Positions 25,632-34,331 of a stretch of 64,000 bases of DNA are shown one piece after another. The translations under genes were made by a program, and so were the position numbers. The notes beneath the pieces are model-generated. The model was not told the DNA's origin. It did not search any database and worked only from the letters and a program-made list of their open reading frames with translations. Each line of letters begins with the position of its first letter. The first letter of the stretch is position 1. Source of the DNA: JBNFVY01 sp049943335 (GTDB taxonomy: Bacteria > Pseudomonadota > Alphaproteobacteria > Rhodobacterales > Rhodobacteraceae); assembly GCF_049943335.1 (NCBI RefSeq), contig NZ_JBNFVY010000003.1, positions 124,001-188,000 of the forward strand, read 5' to 3'.

Positions 25632-26761
25632 GGTGTCACCAGTGTCGCTGTGGCCAATGCGGCAATTCCTTCCTGTCGCCCGGTAAAGCCGAGCTGCTCT
25701 GATGTTGTCGCCTTGACCGACACGCGGGTCACATCGATTCCCATGATCCGCGCAAGTTCCGCCATCATGGCCCCCGCATGGGGCCCGATTTTAGGCTCTT
25801 CGCACACAATGGTTACATCACAGTTACCCAGATCAAACCCTTTTTCGCGGGCGCGCCCGATCGCGTGGCGCAAAAAGATGTCTGACGCCGCGCCTTTCCA
25901 TTGCGGATCGCTGGGCGGAAAGTGCCGTCCGATATCGCCGTCAGCCAGCGCGCCATAGATCGCATCGGTCAGCGCGTGCATCGCCACGTCTGCGTCTGAA
26001 TGGCCGCGCAGGCCGCGTGCATGGGGGATTTTCACGCCGCACAGGATGACATGATCGCCATCTTCGAACGCGTGCACATCATAACCGTTGCCCAGCCTTA
26101 CATCCATTTTTGGTCCTTTCAGGTACATCTCGGCCCGGGCGAAATCGTCAGGCAGCGTGATTTTCAGGTTGCGTTCGTCGCCGGGCACAATCGCCACCTC
26201 AATTCCGGCAGCGCGGGCGACTTCGACATCATCGGTAGCGCCGCCCGGATGGGCCCGGTGCGCGTCAAGGATGGCACCAAAGTGAAAGCCCTGCGGGGTC
26301 TGCGCGCGCCACAACCCGTCGCGCGTCTGCACGCCTTGAACCTTGCCGTCGCCGCGCCACAATGCGTCGGTCACGGGCAGGGCAGGGGCCGCGCCCCGGG
26401 CGGTGTCCAAGGCTGCGATCACCCGGTCGATCTGAGCGCCGTCGACCAGCGGGCGCGCCACATCGTGGATCAGAACCCGGTCAGGGGGATCGCCCGCCAA
26501 CGCCTCCAGACCTGCGCGAACGGATGCAGCGCGGTCAACGCCGCCGGGCACACTGGTGCACCCCGGCAAAAAACTGCCCGCCAGTGACATGTCATCGGGG
26601 TGAAGCACGACGATGAGGCGCGATATCGCCGGGTGCGCGGCGAACGCGGCCACGGTCCAGTTGGCGACGCGCTGTCCGGCCAGCATCTGCCACTGTTTGG
26701 GGCCTGCCCGCCCCGCGCGCCGCCCGCGCCCTGCGGCAACGATGATCGCTGCTGTTGTCAT
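25628..26761 (-). CDS. ispDF: Bifunctional IspD/IspF enzyme of the MEP isoprenoid pathway
   Basis: A 377-aa fusion. The N-terminal cytidylyltransferase (about 1-215) has AAIIVAAGRGRRAG and VLIHDVARPLVDG. The C-terminal cyclodiphosphate synthase (about 220-377) has GNGYDVHAFEDGDHVILCG with the metal-binding Asp and His, and GHSDADVAMHALTDAIYG. It catalyses steps three and five of the non-mevalonate route. Such fusions are normal in alphaproteobacteria. The start MTTAAIIVAAG follows a weak GGGGGAACC; an extension to 26815 has no support. Confidence 0.97.
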   Translation of the reverse strand: MTTAAIIVAAGRGRRAGRAGPKQWQMLAGQRVANWTVAAFAAHPAISRLIVVLHPDDMSLAGSFLPGCTSVPGGVDRAASVRAGLEALAGDPPDRVLIHDVARPLVDGAQIDRVIAALDTARGAAPALPVTDALWRGDGKVQGVQTRDGLWRAQTPQGFHFGAILDAHRAHPGGATDDVEVARAAGIEVAIVPGDERNLKITLPDDFARAEMYLKGPKMDVRLGNGYDVHAFEDGDHVILCGVKIPHARGLRGHSDADVAMHALTDAIYGALADGDIGRHFPPSDPQWKGAASDIFLRHAIGRAREKGFDLGNCDVTIVCEEPKIGPHAGAMMAELARIMGIDVTRVSVKATTSEQLGFTGRQEGIAALATATLVTP

Positions 26762-26890
26762 GGTTCCCCCGGCTGGTGTCGCGAAGTGTCTAAGTGGTTG
26801 ATGCAGATGTGACAATGGGGCGAACCGGCAGCAGCGCTGCCTAAAAAATGAGCAGATGCTGTTTTTCGATCTTTTTTGGTGGCTCTAGAA

Positions 26891-26919
26891 TTGCGCTTTG
26901 CCCAATGCTTCGCTAGCTC
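26891..26919 (+). promoter_or_regulatory. Predicted promoter of the dusB-ntr operon
   Basis: TTGCGC (26891-26896), a 17-base spacer and TAGCTC (26914-26919) lie 28 bases before the TTG start of dusB. The -10 box is weak. The surrounding stretch is AT-richer than the genes. Confidence 0.4.
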
Positions 26920-26946
26920 TTGAGTAACTGCTCAAGGATTAATCAC

Positions 26947-27924
26947 TTGCCCGTGCGAGTCGCACATCTGCAATTCGACCCTTCGGTTTTCCTGGCCCCG
27001 ATGGCTGGCATCACGGACCTTCCGTTCCGCCAACTGGTTCAGAGCTTTGGCGCCGGACTGGTGGTCAGCGAAATGGTGGCCAGCCAGGAAATGGTACAGG
27101 CCAAACCCGGCACCCGCGAACGGGCCGAATTGGCTTTGGGCGCCGGGGCCAGTGCCGTGCAACTGGCCGGCCGCGACCCGCGATGGGTGGCCGAGGCGGC
27201 GCGGATGGTCGAAGCCAATGGCGCGCAAATCATCGATTTCAATCTGGGCTGTCCGGCCAAGAAGGTGGTCAGCGGGATGTCGGGTTCGGCGCTGATGCGG
27301 GAACCGGATCTGGCGCTGGAATTGATCGACGCGGTGGTGAGCGCCGTGCAGGTGCCGGTGACGGTGAAAATGCGTCTTGGCTGGGACGGGCAGATGATGA
27401 ACGCCCCCGACATCGCGCGCCGCGCACAAGACGTGGGCGTGCAAATGGTGACGGTCCACGGCCGCACCCGGTGCCAGTTCTACAAGGGCCGCGCGGATTG
27501 GGCCGCGATCGCGCCGGTGGTGCAGGCGGTCAACATCCCGGTCATCGCCAATGGCGACATTTGCACAGCCGACGACGCGCGCATGGCGCTTGAGAATTCG
27601 GGCGCGCAAGGGGTGATGGTTGGGCGCGCAATTCAGGGCAGGCCCTGGCAAATCGCCCACATCGCCGCGCGTCTGGGCGGGCAAGATCCCGGCCCGGCGC
27701 CCTCAGGGCAGGCGCTGGTGGATCTGGTGGCGCGCCACTACCAGGATACGTTGGGCTTTTATGGCACCGACCTGGGCAAGCGCGTCGTGCGCAAGCACCT
27801 TGGCTGGTACATGGACCACGCCGACACCCCGCTCGACCTGCGCCGCCGTGTGCTGACCGCCGAGCCGCCCCAGGTTCTGACCCTTTTGCCCGACGCGCTG
27901 TGCGGCGCGATGGAGGCCGCATGA
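26947..27924 (+). CDS. dusB: tRNA-dihydrouridine synthase B (NifR3)
   Basis: The 325-aa FMN enzyme reduces specific uridines in tRNA to dihydrouridine. The TIM-barrel start is VFLAPMAGITDLPFR, the catalytic Cys is in FNLGCPAKKV, and FMN/tRNA regions appear as TVKMRLGWDG and TVHGRTRCQFYKG. No ATG fits. I chose TTG at 26947 because AAGGA lies eight bases upstream; TTG at 26920 and GTG at 26953 are alternatives. It overlaps ntrB by four bases. In Rhodobacter capsulatus the same gene is called nifR3 and heads the ntrBC operon. Confidence 0.95.
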   Translation: MPVRVAHLQFDPSVFLAPMAGITDLPFRQLVQSFGAGLVVSEMVASQEMVQAKPGTRERAELALGAGASAVQLAGRDPRWVAEAARMVEANGAQIIDFNLGCPAKKVVSGMSGSALMREPDLALELIDAVVSAVQVPVTVKMRLGWDGQMMNAPDIARRAQDVGVQMVTVHGRTRCQFYKGRADWAAIAPVVQAVNIPVIANGDICTADDARMALENSGAQGVMVGRAIQGRPWQIAHIAARLGGQDPGPAPSGQALVDLVARHYQDTLGFYGTDLGKRVVRKHLGWYMDHADTPLDLRRRVLTAEPPQVLTLLPDALCGAMEAA

Positions 27925-28994
27925 CAGCCATTTCCGATTCCACCATCTGGCTGTCGCTGCCGGTCCCGACGCTGATCGTCGATGCCGAGGGCGCCATTTT
28001 CGATGCCAATCCCGCCGCCGAGGATTTCCTGAATTCGTCGGCCAAGGCGTTGCGCGGGCATCCGATCCTGGACCGCATCGTGATCGACGCCCCGTTGGAA
28101 GAAAGCTTTGCGCGTGTGCGTGAACACAACGCGCCGCTGTTCATCAACAATGTCGATGTGTCGGGCGGCAACGCGCCGCCGGTCCATTGCAACGTGCAGA
28201 TGGCGCCGCTGTCGGGCCATGCCGGATCGATCCTTCTGGTGATGGAGCCGCGCCAGATCGCCGACCGGCTGGGCCAGGCGCAATCGGTCAAATCTTCGGC
28301 CCGCTCGGCGATTGGCATGGCCGAGATGTTGGCCCACGAAATCAAGAATCCGCTGGCCGGGATCACCGGGGCAGCGCAGCTTTTGTCGATGAACCTGACG
28401 GCCGATGATCTGGAACTGACCGATCTGATCGTGGCCGAAAGCCGCCGCATCGTGGCGCTACTGGACCAGGTCGAACAATTCGGCAATTTGCGCCCGCCCG
28501 AACGCAAGGCGGTCAATATCCACGACCTGCTGGATCGGGCGCGCAAGTCGGCCATGCTGTCTTATGCCGCCAACATGCGCATCGTAGAAGAATTCGACCC
28601 GTCTCTGCCCCCCACCTATGTGGATGGCGATCAGCTTTTGCAGGTGTTCCTGAACCTTCTCAAGAACGCCTCGGAGGCAGCAGGCAAGGACGGCGGCACG
28701 ATCAAGATCCGCACCTTTTACGATCTGTCCCTGCGTTTGCGCCGCAAGGATGGCACCGGCGGGGCGCTGCCGCTCCAGGTCGAAATCATCGACGACGGGC
28801 CGGGCCTGCCGCCCGAAATCGCCGCCGATATTTTCGAGCCCTTTGTTTCGGGCCGCGAGAATGGCACCGGGCTGGGCCTGGCGCTGGTGTCCAAGATTAT
28901 TTCCGACCACGAAGGCTGGATCGGCGTCGAGTCCGTCCCCGGCAAGACCGTTTTTCGCATTTCCTTGCCCGTCGCTCCAAGGGACGCCGGATGA
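27921..28994 (+). CDS. ntrB: Nitrogen regulation histidine kinase NtrB (GlnL)
   Basis: The 357-aa soluble sensor kinase phosphorylates NtrC when nitrogen is short, under PII control in known systems. An N-terminal PAS domain (about 5-115) starts PVPTLIVDAEGAIFDANPAAEDFL. The phospho-acceptor His is in MLAHEIKNPLAG, and the ATPase has FLNLLKNASEAAG and GRENGTGLGLALV. Translation is coupled to dusB by an ATGA overlap, and ntrC follows after 38 bases. Normal length, no membrane segments. Confidence 0.96.
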   Translation: MTAISDSTIWLSLPVPTLIVDAEGAIFDANPAAEDFLNSSAKALRGHPILDRIVIDAPLEESFARVREHNAPLFINNVDVSGGNAPPVHCNVQMAPLSGHAGSILLVMEPRQIADRLGQAQSVKSSARSAIGMAEMLAHEIKNPLAGITGAAQLLSMNLTADDLELTDLIVAESRRIVALLDQVEQFGNLRPPERKAVNIHDLLDRARKSAMLSYAANMRIVEEFDPSLPPTYVDGDQLLQVFLNLLKNASEAAGKDGGTIKIRTFYDLSLRLRRKDGTGGALPLQVEIIDDGPGLPPEIAADIFEPFVSGRENGTGLGLALVSKIISDHEGWIGVESVPGKTVFRISLPVAPRDAG

Positions 28995-29032
28995 GACCTT
29001 GCAAATCCACTGAACCGAGGGAGTTCTGAGCC

Positions 29033-30415
29033 ATGGATGGCACCGTACTTGTTGCGGATGATGACCGCACGATCCGCACCGTTCTGACCCAGGCGCTGAC
29101 GCGCGCCGGGTGCAAGGTGCATGCGACGTCTTCTTTGGTCACGCTGATGCGATGGGTCGACGAGGGCAAGGGCGATCTGGTGATTTCAGACGTGATCATG
29201 CCCGATGGCAACGGTCTGGACCAGTTGCCCCAGATCGCCGAACGCCGCCCCGGTCTGCCGGTCATCGTCATTTCCGCCCAGAACACGATCATGACCGCCA
29301 TTCAGGCCGCCGAGGCCGACGCCTTTGACTACCTGCCCAAACCCTTTGACCTGCCCGACCTGATGAAACGGGCCAGCCGCGCGCTTGAGGTCAAGCGCCG
29401 CGCCAACCCGCCCAAATCCAGGGCCAATGGCAGCGGGCTGACCAGCGAAGACGCCAGCGAACTGCCGCTGGTGGGCCGCACCCCGGCGATGCAGAACCTG
29501 TATCGTCTTGTCGCGCGGGTCATGAACAGCGATCTGCCGGTTCTGATCACGGGCGAAAGCGGGACCGGAAAATCGCTGATCGCGCGGGCCATTCATGACC
29601 TGTCAGACCGGCGCACCTTGCCTTTTGTTGTGGCCGGGGCGGCCGATCTGGCCACAATGGACGGCCCCGCCGCGATCCTCAGCCGCGCCAAGAACGGCTC
29701 GATCCTGTTTGACGAGGTCGGCGATCTGTCCGAAGAGGCGCAGGGACGTATCGTGCGCATGCTCGACAGTTTCACAGACAATGCACCGCGCATTCTGGCC
29801 GCCAGCCAATCGGACCTGTCGGCCAAGATGGAAGCAGGCGATTTTCGCCAGGATCTGTTCTATCGGCTGGGCGGCGTGACGGTGAACGTCCCCAGTCTGC
29901 GCGAACGGGTCGATGACATCACGTTGCTGGCCGAACACTTTCTTGCCCGCTCGGAACGCGACGGGCTCAGCCCCCGGCGGTTTGCGCCCGATGCGATCGA
30001 CCTGATCCGCACCTACAGCTGGCCCGGCAATGTGCGGCAGCTGGAAAACACCGTGCGCCGGCTGATGGTCACCGCGTCGGACGAAATGATCACCCGCACC
30101 GAAGTGGAAATGGTGCTGGGCAACCAGCCCGCGATGGAGCCGATCGCCCAGGGCGCAAGCGGCGACAAGCTGAGCGCGTCCGTGGCCAAACACCTGCGCC
30201 GGTACTTCGATTTGCACGGGGGCGTGCTGCCGCCGCCGGGTCTCTATCAGCGTGTGCTGCGCGAAGTCGAACTACCGTTGATTGAAATCGCACTGGATTC
30301 GGTGGGCGGGAACCAGGCCAAATGTGCCGATCTGCTTGGCATCAACCGCAATACCTTGAGAAAAAAGATCACCGACCTCGATATTCAGGTGACACGCCGC
30401 CGTAAATTGATGTAA
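29033..30415 (+). CDS. ntrC: Nitrogen regulation response regulator NtrC, form without the GAFTGA loop
   Basis: A 460-aa regulator: receiver (about 1-120, acceptor Asp53 in ISDVIMPDG), AAA+ domain (Walker A GESGTGKS, Walker B SILFDEVGDL) and Fis-type C-terminal helix-turn-helix (KCADLLGINRNTLRKK). The segment between the Walker motifs is about 15-17 residues shorter than in enteric NtrC, and the GAFTGA loop that contacts sigma-54 is missing. This is the form known from Rhodobacter capsulatus, where NtrC activates the ordinary sigma factor. I infer the same here. GGGAG precedes the ATG by about ten bases. Confidence 0.96.
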   Translation: MDGTVLVADDDRTIRTVLTQALTRAGCKVHATSSLVTLMRWVDEGKGDLVISDVIMPDGNGLDQLPQIAERRPGLPVIVISAQNTIMTAIQAAEADAFDYLPKPFDLPDLMKRASRALEVKRRANPPKSRANGSGLTSEDASELPLVGRTPAMQNLYRLVARVMNSDLPVLITGESGTGKSLIARAIHDLSDRRTLPFVVAGAADLATMDGPAAILSRAKNGSILFDEVGDLSEEAQGRIVRMLDSFTDNAPRILAASQSDLSAKMEAGDFRQDLFYRLGGVTVNVPSLRERVDDITLLAEHFLARSERDGLSPRRFAPDAIDLIRTYSWPGNVRQLENTVRRLMVTASDEMITRTEVEMVLGNQPAMEPIAQGASGDKLSASVAKHLRRYFDLHGGVLPPPGLYQRVLREVELPLIEIALDSVGGNQAKCADLLGINRNTLRKKITDLDIQVTRRRKLM

Positions 30416-30496
30416 AACCGCAACATAAGACTGTGGCAAATCGGGCGCAGCCCTGAAAAAGAACCACGGCACTGAGCGGTAGTCATGAGGTGATGC

Positions 30497-32755
30497 GTGC
30501 GGACATCTGTCCGATCCGTAACCTGGGAAAGGTTGATCCGGTTGCGTCGATTGCGGCGCTATCAGAATGCGATGTCCATCGGGCTCGTAATTCTGGGACC
30601 CATCTTGGTGTTTGCGACCTTCCTTGTCGTGGGGCCGGGCGGGCAGGGGGCGACATCGCCGCTGCTGCGCGCGGTGCTGCTTCTCGATCTGGTCTATGTG
30701 CTGGCGGTCGCGGCCCTTGTGGCATACCGGGTGGTGCAGATGATCGCGGCCCGGCGCGCCCATTCGGCCGGTGCGCGCCTGCACCTGCGCCTGACAGGCG
30801 TCTTTGCCCTGTTGGCGCTGATCCCCACGGTCACCGTCGCCGTATTCGCCACCATCACGATCAACATCGGGCTTGAGGGCTGGTTTTCCGAGCGGGTGCG
30901 CGATGTGGTCGGCACGTCGCTGACCGCGGCGCAAGCCTATGAACAGGAACATCTTGAGGACCTGACCGAAGATATCCGCGCGCTGTCGGCGCTGATCACC
31001 GAGGCGCGGCGCCAATCCCTTTTTCTGGACGATGGCGGGCTGCAACGGGTGCTCAGCCAGGGCCAGCCGCTGGTCCAGCGTGGCCTGCGCGAGGCTTATG
31101 TCATTGACGCCACCGGGGACATCAAGGTGCGCGGTGACCGGTCATACCTGTTTGACTACGAGCGTCCTTCGGATGCGGCGCTGGCGGATGCGGCCACCGG
31201 CGATGTCGTGATCATCGAAGACTGGGACATCAACGAATTTCGCGCCCTCATGAAAATGCCGGGCTTTGCCGATCGCTATCTGTATGTCACGCGCGACGTC
31301 GATGGCGAAATCCTGTCGCTGCTGGATAGCACGCAGGAAACGGTGCAGCTGTATAACCAGCTGGAAAGCGAACGCGGGCAGGTGCTGTTCGAATTCGCGC
31401 TGATCTATCTGGGGTTTGCGCTGATTCTGATCCTGGCGGCGACCTTTCTTGGCCTGCTGTTTGCCGACCGCCTGTCGCGCCCGGTGGGGCGGCTGACCTC
31501 GGCGGCGCAGCGGGTGGGCGACGGCGATCTGGATGTGCAGGTGATCGAAGACGACGGCGGCGATGAAATCGCCATGCTGGGCAAGATCTTCAACCAGATG
31601 ACCCGGCAACTGAAAACGCAGCGCGACACGTTGATCGAACATTCCGAGCAGATCGACAAACGGCGGCGCCTGTTCGATTCCGTGCTGGGATCGGTCACCG
31701 CCGGCGTTCTGGGGCTTGATCCTGACGGCCGCCTGACCGTGGTCAACCGCTCGGCCGAAGCGCTTTTGGGTATTGATGGCGATGGGGCGGGCGATCAGCT
31801 GCTGTCGGATGTCGTTCCCGAATTTACCGATCTTTTCAATCGCTTGCGCGAAGGCGGCAAAGTCGCCCAAGAGGAAATTCGCCTGGTGCGGGGCGGCAAG
31901 CTGGAAAGCCTGCTGGTGCGCATGTCGCCCCGGCGCGACAAGGATGGCACGCTGGAAGGTTACGTGGTGGCCTTCGACGACGTGACCGATTTGGTCAGTG
32001 CCCAGCGGATGGCGGCCTGGGGCGACGTGGCGCGCCGGATCGCCCACGAGATCAAGAACCCCCTGACCCCGATCCAGCTGTCTGCCGAGCGTATCAAGCG
32101 CAAGTTTTCCCGCAAACTGGACACCGAGGATGCCGACCAGCTGGAACAATACACCGATGTCATCGTGCGCCAGACCAACGATCTGCGCCGCATCGTGGAT
32201 GAATTTTCGCGCTTTGCCCGGATGCCCGAACCCGAGCGGCGCACCGAAGACATGGTCGCACTGGTGCGCGGCGCGGTCCTGCTGCAACAAAACGCCCAGG
32301 TCGGCATCGATATCACAGCCGATCTTCCCACCGGCCGCGTCCTGGCCGACGTGGACACGACCATGATCGGGCAGGCCTTGACGAACCTGATCAAGAACGC
32401 CGGGGAAGCCATTGAAAGCCTGCAGGAATTGGGCGTACCCGATGGCTACAGACCACGGGTTCATGTGGCCATGATGCTGGACGACGGCGATGTGGCCGTC
32501 ACGATTTCGGACAACGGGATCGGGCTGCCCCAGGATCGATCGCGCCTGTTCGAACCCTATGTGACCACGCGCGAAAAGGGCACCGGGCTGGGTCTGCCCA
32601 TCGTCAAGAAGATCATCGAAGAACACGGCGGCACGTTGATTTTGACCGATGCCGACCCGCTGGACGGGTCGGGGCAGGTCGGCGCGCGCGCCGAAATGCG
32701 GCTGCGTCTCAGCAGCGAGGTCGCCGACACTGAAAAACAGGAGCTGGCAGTATGA
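30497..32755 (+). CDS. ntrY: Membrane sensor histidine kinase NtrY
   Basis: A 752-aa kinase paired with NtrX. The N-terminus has about three membrane helices (about 27-46, 57-82, 95-125), then a periplasmic sensor region, another membrane helix (about 295-320), HAMP (RLSRPVGRLTSAAQRVGDG), PAS, and the kinase core with RIAHEIKNPLTPIQLSAERIK. The ATPase ends EKGTGLGLPIVKKIIEEHGG. The start is a GTG behind AGGTGA; an ATG at codon 26 (30572) is the alternative and would leave the first helix intact. In related bacteria NtrYX responds to redox state or nitrate. Confidence 0.94.
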   Translation: MRTSVRSVTWERLIRLRRLRRYQNAMSIGLVILGPILVFATFLVVGPGGQGATSPLLRAVLLLDLVYVLAVAALVAYRVVQMIAARRAHSAGARLHLRLTGVFALLALIPTVTVAVFATITINIGLEGWFSERVRDVVGTSLTAAQAYEQEHLEDLTEDIRALSALITEARRQSLFLDDGGLQRVLSQGQPLVQRGLREAYVIDATGDIKVRGDRSYLFDYERPSDAALADAATGDVVIIEDWDINEFRALMKMPGFADRYLYVTRDVDGEILSLLDSTQETVQLYNQLESERGQVLFEFALIYLGFALILILAATFLGLLFADRLSRPVGRLTSAAQRVGDGDLDVQVIEDDGGDEIAMLGKIFNQMTRQLKTQRDTLIEHSEQIDKRRRLFDSVLGSVTAGVLGLDPDGRLTVVNRSAEALLGIDGDGAGDQLLSDVVPEFTDLFNRLREGGKVAQEEIRLVRGGKLESLLVRMSPRRDKDGTLEGYVVAFDDVTDLVSAQRMAAWGDVARRIAHEIKNPLTPIQLSAERIKRKFSRKLDTEDADQLEQYTDVIVRQTNDLRRIVDEFSRFARMPEPERRTEDMVALVRGAVLLQQNAQVGIDITADLPTGRVLADVDTTMIGQALTNLIKNAGEAIESLQELGVPDGYRPRVHVAMMLDDGDVAVTISDNGIGLPQDRSRLFEPYVTTREKGTGLGLPIVKKIIEEHGGTLILTDADPLDGSGQVGARAEMRLRLSSEVADTEKQELAV

Positions 32756-32770
32756 GAGCGGAGATGAGCA

Positions 32771-34177
32771 ATGGGTGATATCCTGATCGTGGATGATGAA
32801 CGGGACATTCGCGAGTTGATCGCGGATATTCTGGAAGACGAAGGGTACGGGACACGTCTGGCAGGCAACTCAGACGAATGCATGGCACAGTTGAACGCCG
32901 AAGCCCCTGCGCTGATGATCCTGGATATATGGCTCAAGGACAGCCAGATGGACGGGATCGACATTCTCAAACACGTCAAGCGGGACAACCCCGATGTCCC
33001 GGTGGTGATCATTTCCGGTCACGGCAATATCGAAATTGCCGTCGCCGCGATCAAACAGGGGGCTTATGACTTTATCGAAAAGCCCTTCAATATTGATCAA
33101 CTGATGGTCGTCATCGGACGGGCGATGGAAATTTCGCGCCTGCGCCGGGAAAACAGCGCCCTGCGCCGCCGCGAGACCGTCGCAGTCGAAATGGTTGGAT
33201 CAAGCGCGTCGTTCAAGTCATTGAAAACGCAACTGGACAAGGTGACCAAATCCAACAGCCGGGTGATGCTGACCGGGCCGGGCGGGTCGGGCAAGGAAGT
33301 TGCCGCGCGCTATATTCACGCCCATTCCAACCGCAACGACGCGCCCTTCGTGGTGGTCAATTCCGCCTCGATCGAACCCGACCGCATGGAAGAGGTTCTG
33401 TTCGGGCGCGAAGGCACCGAACGGGGGATCGAAAAGGGTCTGCTGGAAGAGGCCCACGGCGGTATCTTGTTCTTTGACGAAGTGGCCGACATGCCGTTGG
33501 GCACCCAATCGAAAATCCTGCGCGTGTTGGTCGATCAGAGTTTCACGCGGGTCGGTGGCAGCGACAAGGTACGGGTAGATGTGCGCCTTATTTCGAGTAC
33601 CAACAAGGTGTTACCAGTCGAAATTGAAGCGGGCCGGTTCCGTGAAGAGCTATTTCACCGGTTGAACGTGGTCCCGATTTCCGTGCCGTCCCTGCAAGAG
33701 CGGCTGGAAGATGTCCCCGAATTGGTCGCGCTCTTCATCAAGCAGTTCAACGAAACCCAGGGCCTGCCTGCCCGCGTGCTCTCCGATGATGCCGCCGCCA
33801 TGCTGCAGACCATGCAATGGCCGGGCAACGTGCGCCAGCTGCGCAATGTGATCGAGCGGGTTCTGATCCTGGGCGATGGCACGGGCGAAATTGCAGCAAG
33901 CGATCTGCCCACCGCCGAAGACGGCCCGAGCGACGCCGGCCGGATGACGATTTCAGGGGGATTGGCATCGCTGCCGCTGCGCGAGGCGCGCGAGCTGTTC
34001 GAACGCGAATACCTGCTGACGCAAATCAATCGTTTTGGCGGCAATATCAGCCGGACCGCGACCTTCGTGGGGATGGAACGCAGCGCGCTGCACCGCAAGC
34101 TCAAGTCGCTGGGTGTGGTAACGGCCAACAAGGCCGGGGCCCGTGTGGCCTATGTCGAACAGGAAGCGGCGCAGTAA
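32771..34177 (+). CDS. ntrX: Response regulator NtrX, also lacking GAFTGA
   Basis: A 468-aa partner of NtrY. Receiver domain with Asp52 in MILDIWLKDSQMDG; AAA+ domain with Walker A GPGGSGKE and Walker B ILFFDEVADM; Fis-type DNA-binding end (RTATFVGMERSALHRKL). Where sigma-54 activators have GAFTGA, this protein reads LFGREGTERGIEKG, so it probably does not work through sigma-54. NtrX proteins without the loop are known from other alphaproteobacteria. It starts 15 bases after ntrY behind GGAGATGAG. Confidence 0.95.
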   Translation: MGDILIVDDERDIRELIADILEDEGYGTRLAGNSDECMAQLNAEAPALMILDIWLKDSQMDGIDILKHVKRDNPDVPVVIISGHGNIEIAVAAIKQGAYDFIEKPFNIDQLMVVIGRAMEISRLRRENSALRRRETVAVEMVGSSASFKSLKTQLDKVTKSNSRVMLTGPGGSGKEVAARYIHAHSNRNDAPFVVVNSASIEPDRMEEVLFGREGTERGIEKGLLEEAHGGILFFDEVADMPLGTQSKILRVLVDQSFTRVGGSDKVRVDVRLISSTNKVLPVEIEAGRFREELFHRLNVVPISVPSLQERLEDVPELVALFIKQFNETQGLPARVLSDDAAAMLQTMQWPGNVRQLRNVIERVLILGDGTGEIAASDLPTAEDGPSDAGRMTISGGLASLPLREARELFEREYLLTQINRFGGNISRTATFVGMERSALHRKLKSLGVVTANKAGARVAYVEQEAAQ

Positions 34178-34331
34178 CGCAAGCGCGCGCTCTTGCGCCG
34201 CGCCGCTGCGTGATGCGCCAGCCCCCGCGCGCCGTAGTGCGCGCGCACAACAGAAGGCGCGGGCGCGCAATTGACCCCAGGGGCCGCGCGTGCCATGCCA
34301 AGGCGGTGCTGGCAATTTCAGGACGGGATGC

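Noticed and set aside
26824..26850. GGCAGC/GCTGCC hairpin followed by A residues before dusB
   Set aside because: The T run would lie on the wrong side for the minus-strand ispDF message, and no plus-strand gene ends here, so it is not called a terminator.
31142..32626. Long open frame antisense to ntrY
   Set aside because: Same reason: it lies wholly inside ntrY, which has all expected kinase motifs.
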